Origin: Beroe ovata
Lineage: Eukaryota; Ctenophora; Nuda; Beroida; Beroidae
Direction: 5' to 3'
DNA length: 61,609 nucleotides
NCBI GenBank assembly: GCA_946803715.1
Contig: CAMPET010000217.1
Span: 29,920 to 91,528, forward strand
Positions within the stretch are counted from its first letter, which is position 1. Every line of letters begins with the position of its first letter. Made by a program: the position numbers and the translations under genes. The notes below the pieces were generated by a model that was given only the letters and a program-made list of their open reading frames with translations, had not been told where the DNA came from and did no database searches. This document shows positions 52,600-61,609 of this stretch, piece by piece.

Positions 52600-54425
52600 A
52601 TAATGAATGACATTATCATACTCCATGGTAATCGTATATTTAGTGTAGATAATATCTACCTCCGACCAGATCCCATATCGGCTGTTTCCGGCAATCATAT
52701 ATACCTACCCGGATTTCACAGCTTCCTGATGGATACTTTGATAGATTCCCTCATCAGTGTTCGTCTAGTGCACGCATATATATCTAGATGTGGGACACGT
52801 TGTTGAAGTGCACTTTTACAAGTATTAAAAGTTTGCTTGATAGCTTGTAGAGTGTGTTTGCTTGATAAACAGCAGAGAAGTGTTGATTTTAGATGTGTTC
52901 AGTTTAAATTTGAATGGTTTTTTGTTACTTAAGTTTTGTGAGTGTGTATGATTCGTGAAGAGTCGTCGTCTTTGTTTGTAGAGCTGTGATAGACTATTGA
53001 GTATGAGGCGGTACTTAATATGACAGCTTTGAGACAGTTCTTTGCGTGACACATCCTGTAACGGGGTAAACTTCCCATTTCCTGCTTTAAAAACTTCCCA
53101 TGAAGATGACATCATGCCGTGATGGTTATTATCACTGATAATGACCACGTCATGACTCGTATATTGCTGTACCCTCTATACTACCCTCTATACTACAGAC
53201 TTGCCTTGTAATAGCATGATTTCTGTCACAACGGTTGTAAACCAGCAGCTGTCCCCATTTCCCATACCAAGTTGGACGGTGTTTAGGAATGAAGAATCTA
53301 CACTGATCATACTTTGATGAGATTAAGAATGCCATCGTTAATACGCCGTCTTTGCACTGCTGTGTTCCGCTTTAGTACGTGTAAATATCCCTCAGTCGGG
53401 AACAGCCGTTTTAAACAGCCGCTCTTTGATCAGCACTGCCATCGTGTGTCGAATTATGCACAAAGTGCAGATATCATGTGTTCCATAGCTCTAGTGATAC
53501 GGACTATAATATGTTGTGATAGAATGCTACGTTTAATTGCACTGTATCAATGATAATTGAACTATAATATTTGTATCTTCGATTCCTTGATTCCGACATC
53601 CCATCTCTTGACAGGATGAAGCCACCACTAGACGGAGCCCACGTGATTATGGACTTGTCCAGCTAGTCACGTATGATACCGGAAGTCCGATACTGTAGCA
53701 GAAGCACGGAAAGGTAAGAGTGTGATTAGGCTATCAACTTCTGTGACAGAGTGGTCTGTACGGAACCCCACGGTTTCGATTCCTTGTTTAACATGCCGTA
53801 CAGCAAGGATCTCCACCGTGTTCGCCAGGCTAGCACATAACCACTCTGTCTTGACCAAAGTCGATTTTATAAGTCTCGTTTACAGGAAATGTTTCCTTGT
53901 GTGTGACAACGAGTGCCTACACAGTACTCCATTACAACGAGTAGATGTTGTATAAGAGATGAGAAATGAAGGATAAGATCTTTTCATAAGTTAGTTCCGG
54001 TTAATTAGTTAGTTCAGTGTTCCAAAACGGCTGGACCAGGTTTCCACCTCACAGTTGTGGCATCTGGTTATTTAATGTGGCTTTATGAAAGTGCATTGAT
54101 TAGCCGTCATCATAGTGCCATGTGAACTGCAAAGTCTCCATTACATGAGCTATAGTCAGTGTTACCGCACACGTCTATAGGCAATAAGTTTACTGACAGA
54201 TCATAGACAATCTCTGGCTACTCATGGAAATTGCCGGCAAGTACTCCCTCTCTAATGCTACCTCCAGCGGCAGTAATTAGGAACTCCGGATTTAATGAGT
54301 CGCCAGATCTGTCCTTCATACCGCATTCCCTACTTTGATAATTGCCATGTCACAGCCAATGTCTGAAGGTAGTAGGGATATGTTTTCAAACATGTCCATA
54401 TGTTCGTGACAGACTGTATGATAAT
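52600..54425. repeat. Segmental duplication, copy A (about 1.8 kb)
   Basis: From aatgaatgacattatcatac to gactgtatgataatg, bounded by n's at 52594 and 54427. It recurs at 55056-56910 (copy B). Its tail also recurs in shorter form at 54428-54955. The first kilobase differs from copy B by a few percent, while 53617-54425 appears identical to 56101-56909. Contained frames (67 codons plus at 52603-52806, 107 codons minus at 52825-53148, 63 and 77 codons around 53667-53955) have no recognised family. Confidence 0.85.
53721..53958 (+). mobile_element. Possible SINE-like insertion in copies A and B
   Basis: This 238-bp block is absent from the middle copy, where sequence jumps from ggtaagag to ataaaaaatgaagg. 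It is bounded by a direct repeat taagag (53715-53720 and 53953-53958), as expected of an insertion with target-site duplication. The head contains tgacagagtgg (53744-53754) and ggtttcgattcc (53772-53783), resembling pol III A and B boxes, though the 17-bp spacing is shorter than in a tRNA. The alternative is a deletion between short repeats in the middle copy. Confidence 0.4.
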
Positions 54426-54427
54426 GN

Positions 54428-54955
54428 TGTCCAGCTAGTCACGTATGATACCGGAAGTCCGATACTGTAGCAGAAGCACGGAAAGGTAAGAGATAAAAAA
54501 TGAAGGATAAGATCTTTTCATATAAGTTAGTTCCGGTTAATAAGTTAGTTCAGTGTTCCAAAACGGCTGGTTTCCACCTCACAGTTGTGGCATCTGGTTA
54601 TTTAATGTGGGTTTATTTAAGTGCATTGATTAGCCATCATCAGAGTGCCATGTGAACTGCAAAGTCTCCGTTACATGAGCTTTAGTCAGTGTTACCGCAC
54701 ACGTCTATAGGCAGTAAGTTTACTGACAGATCATAGACAATCTCTGGCTACTCATGGAAATTGCCGGCTAGTACTCCCTCTCTAATGCTACCTCCAGCGG
54801 CAGCAATTAGGAACTCCGATTTAATGAGTCGCCTGTTCTGTCCATGATACTTCATTCCCTACTTTGATAATTGCCATGTCACAACTAATGTCTGAAGGTA
54901 GTATGGACATGTTTCCAATCATGTCCATATGTTCGTGACAGACTGTATGATAATG
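54428..54955. repeat. Segmental duplication, partial middle copy
   Basis: Starts at gtccagctagtcacgtatga after an n and ends at gactgtatgataatg before another n (54956). It matches the tail of copies A and B with several substitutions and lacks the 238-bp block. Its flanking n's make its genomic position uncertain. Confidence 0.8.
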
Positions 54956-55046
54956 NACATCAACCCAGCAATTACTATACAACTCAACCTATTCCATGAT
55001 GACCATTGACCACAGTTGATATGAGGGATCTATTATCATAGTTTAA

Positions 55047-56910
55047 ATGCATACAATAATGAATGGCATTATCATACTCCACGGTCATCGTGTATTTAGT
55101 GTAGATAATATCTACCTCCGACCAGATCCAATATCGGCTGTTTCCGGCAATCATATATACCTACCAGGATTTCACAGCTTTCTGATGGATACTTTGATAG
55201 ATTCCCTCATCAGTGGTCGTCTAGTGCACGCATATATCTCTAGATGTGGGACACGTTGTTGAAGTGCACTTTTACAAGTATTAAAAGTTTGCTTGATAGC
55301 TTGTAGAGTGTGTTTGCTTGATAAACAGCAGAGAAGTGTTGATTTTAGATGTGTCCAGTTTAAATTTGAATGGTTTTTTGTTACTTAAGTTTTGTGAGTG
55401 TGTATGATTCGTGAAGAGTCGTCGTCTTTGTTTGTAGAGCTGTGACAGACTATTGAGTATGAAGCGGTACTTAATATGACAGCTTTGAGACAGTTCTTTG
55501 CGTGACACTTCTTGTAACGGGGTAAACTTCCCGTTCCCTGCTTTAAAAACTCCCCATGAAGATGACATCATGCCGTGATGGTTATTATCACTGATAATGA
55601 CCATGCCATGACTCGTATATTGCTGTACCCTCTATACTACCCTCTATACAACAGGCTTGTCTTGTAATAGCATGATTTCTGTCACAACAGTTGTAACCTA
55701 GCAGCTGTCCCCATTTCTCATACCAAGTTGGACGGTGGTTAGGAATGAAGAATCTACACTGATCATACTTTGATGAGATTAAGAATGCCATCGTTAATAC
55801 ACCGTCTTTGCACTGCTGTGTCTCGCTTTAGTACGTGTAAATATCCCTCAGTCGGGAACAGCCGTTTTAAACAGCCGCTCTTTGATCAGCACTGCCATCG
55901 TGTGTCGAATTATGCACAAAGTGCAGATATCATGTGTTCCATAGCTCTATAGTGATACGGACTGTAATATGTTGTGATAGAATGTTACTATACGTTCAAT
56001 TGGACTATACGTTCAATTGCACTGTCTCAATTTTAATTTAACTACCTATAATATTTGTATCTTTAACTTCTTGATTCCGACACTCCATCTCTTGACAGGA
56101 TGAAGCCACCACTAGACGGAGCCCACGTGATTATGGACTTGTCCAGCTAGTCACGTATGATACCGGAAGTCCGATACTGTAGCAGAAGCACGGAAAGGTA
56201 AGAGTGTGATTAGGCTATCAACTTCTGTGACAGAGTGGTCTGTACGGAACCCCACGGTTTCGATTCCTTGTTTAACATGCCGTACAGCAAGGATCTCCAC
56301 CGTGTTCGCCAGGCTAGCACATAACCACTCTGTCTTGACCAAAGTCGATTTTATAAGTCTCGTTTACAGGAAATGTTTCCTTGTGTGTGACAACGAGTGC
56401 CTACACAGTACTCCATTACAACGAGTAGATGTTGTATAAGAGATGAGAAATGAAGGATAAGATCTTTTCATAAGTTAGTTCCGGTTAATTAGTTAGTTCA
56501 GTGTTCCAAAACGGCTGGACCAGGTTTCCACCTCACAGTTGTGGCATCTGGTTATTTAATGTGGCTTTATGAAAGTGCATTGATTAGCCGTCATCATAGT
56601 GCCATGTGAACTGCAAAGTCTCCATTACATGAGCTATAGTCAGTGTTACCGCACACGTCTATAGGCAATAAGTTTACTGACAGATCATAGACAATCTCTG
56701 GCTACTCATGGAAATTGCCGGCAAGTACTCCCTCTCTAATGCTACCTCCAGCGGCAGTAATTAGGAACTCCGGATTTAATGAGTCGCCAGATCTGTCCTT
56801 CATACCGCATTCCCTACTTTGATAATTGCCATGTCACAGCCAATGTCTGAAGGTAGTAGGGATATGTTTTCAAACATGTCCATATGTTCGTGACAGACTG
56901 TATGATAATG
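55047..56910. repeat. Segmental duplication, copy B
   Basis: Same arrangement as copy A. The plus frame 55062-55262 differs from the copy A frame at nine sites, five of them synonymous third-position changes and four replacements. The copy of the SINE-like block is at 56205-56442. Sequence after 56910 (ggcattgggcagcgcc) is unique, so copy B marks the right edge of the array. Confidence 0.85.
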
Positions 56911-57527
56911 GGCATTGGGCAGCGCCTATTGTATCTCAAACAGGAAGACAGAAGTTACAGGCAAGTGTTGCACAGCTCAGATATAACTGTTTATAACGGC
57001 TGCATATTGTAAACTGTTCTCGTATATGTAGAACAGCAGTCAGGAACCAGTCTACCCTAAATCCCCGCCGGTTAAATGGTCACGTGACCAGTTCAAACTC
57101 CCACTATTATTACTACGTGAACACTCTCTCAGAGTCCTGATTCAAAACCACCGGAGATTTATGATGAATGAACATCCTGTACATGCCCGGAACCAACTGG
57201 GAAGTCAATGTTTTTCTCCAAGTGCGTATTCCTCCTTTCCGTTTAGTATTCTTGTCCGGGTTGCCATGGTGATAAATCATCCATCATGATAAGCGCTGGT
57301 CGTTTCCCTCTCTTAGGTCACTTCCTTTACATATGCTCTCTTTATTCAGCTTAAGCTCTCCCCTGCCGAATATATATCCCACTGAGCCTCTGATTTTGTT
57401 GAACTCCTGTTGAAAAATTATCTCTTGAATAAGCTGCTCTGTTGTACGTACTGATAGGGGTACCCATACATATATGCTCCCCACTCCGTGGTTTGTACTC
57501 CTCGTTTGACCGTGGGATGTCGGGAAT
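56911..57527. other. Spacer upstream of NSUN7
   Basis: No gene or repeat recognised; presumably contains the NSUN7 promoter. Short minus-strand frames show no motif. Confidence 0.4.
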
Positions 57528-60500
57528 ATGGACTTCCTCACCCGTATAGACGAGGACTACTCCTCTTCGTCAGTGAATGACGAGTCTGAGAGTCGACCCC
57601 CCTCTGAGGACTTGTCCGAGTCGGTGAACAACGGCAGCAGCGACCTCTCATCCTCCTTCTGTAGCGATACCTCCTCCTCAGACTTCTGTCATGTGAGATT
57701 CTCCATAGACGAGGGACTTGTCATCCCCTCTAAATCCCGGAGGAAATCCCGTGTTTTCAACACAGTCTCTCTCTCCCACTCTCTGCGTGTGAGTGCTAGC
57801 CCACTGGACGGATATCTCCTACACCTGCCTAACCTGCAGTCAGCACTGGAGCTATGGCGACAGTTGTCCCGACACAGCGGTCCCATCACCAGGAATCAGT
57901 ACAAGAGATCGGGCCTCATTACGAGCGTGCACACCCACGAGAGACTACGGACCAAGATGATATACCTCCTCGACTTCAACACGACACTCTTCCCGGAAAC
58001 GCGACGGGAACGCCGCGCACGACTCGCCAACTCCAACACAACGCGGAGACGACACTCGTACGCATCGTGGCAGCTTATCGAGAAGAATCAGGCTCGGGAA
58101 CAGCGGAAACTACGGAACTTCATGCAGGGTGATAGCGGTGAGAAGAAGAAGCGTGGGGATGAGTCACCAGCTCTGAGATATGATCTGCGGTCTCCTGGCA
58201 CGTGCGGGGAGTGTGGACATGGGGCGTGCACGTGTGAGGAGGCGGCCAGGGAGGCCCTGTCTGCGCCTCAGCCAAAGAGAACGTTCCCAAATCTTGCGGA
58301 GTTCCATAAAATGCGGAAACGGAAACAAGTGCGGTGATATTCAGTCTTCATACCCGATATCGCCTATATTATGTAGTGATGCGTTTCACTGATATATTGA
58401 CATTCTTTCAGTCGTCGTATACTCCCTCGCTAGCGGAAATGGTGGAGATCCTACGACCAACTGCCATAGGGCGGCTGGAGGAGTTGAGTGCCAACCAGGA
58501 GTCCACTCTGTCACTGGAGGAGGAATGTGGTGAGTGAGTGATTGTGTTGGCAATCAGCCCTATATTTCGCGATAAGCTGTGATATAGGGAGTACTAGCTG
58601 ATGTTACTATGATTGTACTGTGTTAGCCAGTGATTCGGGGTATATGCTGTGGTCAGATGACTCATTGGCTGACAGCCACTCATGGACTCATGATATTGGT
58701 TGCTCAAGTTGCTTCATACTAATATAAACATAACGCAGTACTACCATTCATCATAGCCTACACTTCCCTTCACACACACACAATATTGTTCTTTTCTCAT
58801 GTGACCCCCTGTCGCGCGAGTGTCACGGCCAGATGATTTCATGGCAACTACATTTCAAGCAGTCATAAGGTGCTCCCATAGCAACACGCTCTCTCATTAC
58901 AACACGTGACGGTTACGTGACACAAGCAACACGACTAGACTATCGTTCAGTTGTGATTAAAACTACTTCGGTAAGGATTAATTATCAATCACTACTTATA
59001 TACACACACCTCGTGGTTTATGATTTTATATTTCACGGTGGTATTGTTTTTTGTGCGCGCTCTCTCTTAGTAACCATGCTACAGCGAATGAACACCAAGT
59101 TACAGAACGGGTTTTGGGACATCAAGGACTGGAATGATTTTGTTTGGATTTTTATGAACCAAGGTAGTCGCGGAAAACTCCTCATTAATCACCATTCACG
59201 GTCACCATTATAGTTAGGGTGATGGACTAATTGGGTGATAATATGGTGACGCCATACCATTCCTACTTTAATGATCTTGACTTCATTTGTAACTTTGTTT
59301 CAGATCCGCAGCCCCATCTTGAGGATGTGAACACGATACAGAGAGCAAAACGTCTCCTCCCTTACAACCACAGAGTAATGCTGGCAGCGAGCGTCTACCT
59401 TGAGTATATACAGGTACCGAAGTGGTGACTGTGTAACTATCACTGATAGTGTGTGCTGTATGAGTGTATGACACGTGAACCGAGATGTGAGGCTCACATT
59501 GTGAGGCAGTGTACAATCTCGCAGTGTATAGTAAAGTGTAAAGTATAGTGTGCAGTGTATACTGTACATTGCACACTATGCATTGTACACTATACAAAGC
59601 ACAACTGTTCCTTGTACACAGGGACAGCGAGGTCTGCCTCCGCAACCTTCCTACTTCAAGTCAGACCCATATCTCATGCGACAAACATACAAGTTGGCAC
59701 TGGGAACCTATCACTGTGAGTTGTTTACCATGAGCATACCAAGATGGGGAAAGTTTGTAATATACCTGACCCAATTTGGTTTTAAGTATCATTATTTGAT
59801 GATCTTCAGATTTTCAAGTTATCGAGGACCTTCTTTTGGACACATACTTTTACAGCAGCTATGTTCAGGTAAACTTTTTCCACTTCGCCCTTTCCTCACT
59901 AAAGCCACGCAATTCAGTTCATTGATACCTTATATATCTTTGATATCACCCTCAAGAAATGGTAACAATTTCACCTCACCATTCAACTCACAGAACCTGT
60001 CAACACTACCTCACCACTCACCTCACCACCAGTTATCTGAGTGTAACACCTCACCACTCACCTCACCACCAGTAATCTGAGTGTTACACCTCACCACTCC
60101 CCTCACCACCAGTAATCTGAGTGTAACACCTCACCACTCCCCTCACCACCAGTAATCTGAGTGTAACACCTCACCACTTTCCTCACCACTTTCCTCACCA
60201 GTTCAGACAATGCCAGTCGCTGGTGTCGGTGATGCTGTACAACCTCAAATTACTCGGATTCAAAGCACCCCGGGCGTACCAGTGTGAATTTGGTGAGAAG
60301 GTCAGGGAGGTCCAGGATGTCCATGAAGCTCTCCTCAGATTCAAAACGAAGTTCCACGCGGCTTTTGCCAGGTAACATGTCAATGTGTCATGTGCTGTGT
60401 CATTCATTCTGCTTTGTGACCTATTGTTTCAATTCAATGCGTTGTTTGAAACAAATAATTCTCATTTAGAATTTGACAAAAGGCAGCTACTCCGAAATTT

Positions 60501-61562
60501 TTGATTGGTCAGATGTCAAAAATTTTTGATTTGATTTAATATGCACTTTGATGCAATATTATTAAGACTCTCTTTCAAGTGCTTGATTTGGCGTAAAATA
60601 CGACACTTCATTCCATCAGACCGTCTGAAGTCTGAGGTTTGAAGTCACGTGACACCCCAATATTCAGGTGTCGGATCAGGTGTAACGCGTACCAGGAGGA
60701 CCTGTTGATGAGTAACGATATCAGAGTCCGGTATAGATCATGTGTCAATACTCCCAGACATGTCAGAGTTAATACTCTGCGGAGAAACAAGGAACAGGTA
60801 CACACTCAGACAGTTACACATTATATATACAGTGTACAATGTACATACACGCGCAGATACACACATTACACAAGTTCACAAAGATACACACAGAGACACA
60901 GTACACACTCACACAGATACACACAGGTACACACACTACACAGTTCACAATCACACTCACACAGATACACACAGAAACACACACACTACACAGTACACAC
61001 AGGTACACTCACACTACACAGTACACACTCACACTCACACAGATACACACAGACACAGACACACTCACACAGATACACACACAGACACCGACACACACAG
61101 ACCCACTCACACAGATACACACAGGTACACACAGATACACACAGATTCACACAGGTACACACAGATACACACAGGTACAAACACAGACAGATACAGAAAT
61201 GACTCTACCATGTATACAAACTTGATTCTAAGTCGATAACTTATCATGTTCTCAATTCTGAAATAGCAGTAGTATCGAAAGTTTGATTATTGCTCTACAA
61301 GTATCTTATGAGATGAACCCCTCTGCGAGGAGCACATCCCCGATTCCCTCTTTCCCCGAACCTAACTGTCCACCCTAAGCTCCCTCAGGTCATCATGATA
61401 CTGGAAAGTCGGGGCTACACTAAGATAGCTCCCCTCGAGCCATGGTCTCCTTTCTCCTTCTATTCTGATCCTCTTATCGACCAGCTCCTTGTATTCTCAC
61501 CAGATAGCAAGGATGACCTCACAAACTTCGCACTAGTCCACGACGGATCACTACAACTCCAA
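57528..61562 (+). CDS. NSUN7: NSUN7-type RNA methyltransferase-like protein, 5' part, with long N-terminal extension
   Basis: NSUN7 belongs to the NOL1/NOP2/Sun m5C-methyltransferase family. Nine exons keep phase: 57528-58328, 58412-58529, 59071-59163, 59304-59413, 59622-59715, 59811-59869, 60202-60371, 60668-60797 and 61389-61562; the gene continues past the window (583 codons so far). From exon 4 on it aligns with vertebrate NSUN7: LPYNHRVMLAASVYLEYIQ, VIEDLLLDTYFYSS, VSVMLYNLKLLGFKAPRAY, EVQDVHEALLRFKTKFHAAF, CRIRCNAYQ, and HVRVNTLRRNKEQ followed by ILESRGYTKI (the family RVNT block). Exons 1-3 (about 335 residues) have no counterpart I recognise; they include acidic/Ser stretches, HVRFSIDEG (resembling a PP1-binding RVxF motif), and a basic region. 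The catalytic domain lies outside the window. Confidence 0.85.
60000..60200. repeat. About 44-bp minisatellite reaching an NSUN7 splice acceptor
   Basis: Four copies of a unit containing cacctcaccactcccctcac, caccagtaatctgagtgtaa lie directly before exon 60202-60371. The true acceptor (tttcctcaccag) is a variant of the caccaccag found in each unit. Confidence 0.85.
60800..61190. repeat. Long CA-rich degenerate repeat in an NSUN7 intron
   Basis: Units such as cacacagatacacacaggta are repeated over about 390 bp. Two plus-strand frames here are His/Thr-rich artefacts. Confidence 0.85.
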
Positions 61563-61609
61563 GTAAGTGTGTGTATGTGTGTGTGTGTGTGTGTGTATGT
61601 GTGTGTGTG
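61562..61609. repeat. (GT)n microsatellite at the window edge
   Basis: gtgtgtatgtgtgtgtgtgt begins right at the splice donor of the last visible NSUN7 exon and runs off the window. Confidence 0.85.

Noticed and set aside
52825-53148. 107-codon minus-strand frame, repeated at 55281-55604, as a gene pair
   Set aside because: Shared because of recent duplication; the visible differences are mostly amino acid replacements, giving no sign of constraint.
60742-61239. 165-187 codon His/Thr/Tyr-rich frames
   Set aside because: They translate the CA-rich repeat within an NSUN7 intron.

Overview
The window is eukaryotic nuclear DNA from an animal. Nearly every gene is split by short GT-AG introns. 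The set includes metazoan-type genes such as ILF2, a STRAD-like pseudokinase, CCDC77, RP9, NSUN7 and PPP4R2. Genes are dense (about 18 in 61.6 kb), introns are mostly 50-400 bp, and intergenic DNA is AT-rich with scattered short transposon-like elements. I cannot name the species; a compact early-branching invertebrate genome (a sponge, for example) would fit, but that is a guess. Single n's and two long n-runs (about 11801-12219 and 29656-29941) are assembly gaps or joins.

Layout. 0-10 kb, all minus strand: PPOX (haem synthesis), a monoglyceride-lipase-like protein without its catalytic serine, a short NFRKB-like protein, and CCDC77. 10-16 kb: a tRNA-like sequence, an intronless secreted Cu/Zn-SOD-like gene (plus), then about 4.7 kb of repeats and two retroelement-like relics. 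16-28 kb: ILF2 (minus) and RPL4 (plus) are divergent; the last RPL4 intron is 5 kb and holds two decayed tandem copies of an unknown gene-like unit. 28-38.4 kb, minus: a putative single-pass membrane protein, OSGEP, WDR55, RP9 (with a secreted lysine-rich gene nested in its second intron) and SLC35B1. 38.4-41.6 kb: repeats. 41.6-50.1 kb, plus: STRAD-like, PPP4R2, RAD1 and CIAO2B. 50.1-57.5 kb: satellites and a three-copy segmental duplication. 57.5 kb to the end: the 5' part of NSUN7 with a long N-terminal extension; it runs off the window.

The genes are mostly unrelated housekeeping functions (haem synthesis, t6A tRNA modification, translation, rRNA processing, splicing, ER transport, DNA-damage clamp, Fe-S delivery), so no single pathway operates here. 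The items I would look at first are the lipase-like protein with Gly in place of the nucleophile Ser; the SOD-like protein that keeps all four zinc ligands but loses copper and catalytic residues; a sequence predicted to fold as a closed stem carrying three hairpins (13264-13440); a second three-hairpin cluster at a duplication junction (24994-25115); the nested secreted gene; and the duplication at 52.6-56.9 kb, where one copy lacks a 238-bp block bounded by a 6-bp direct repeat. Exon boundaries below were read by eye from splice sites and reading phase; no alignment or expression data were available.
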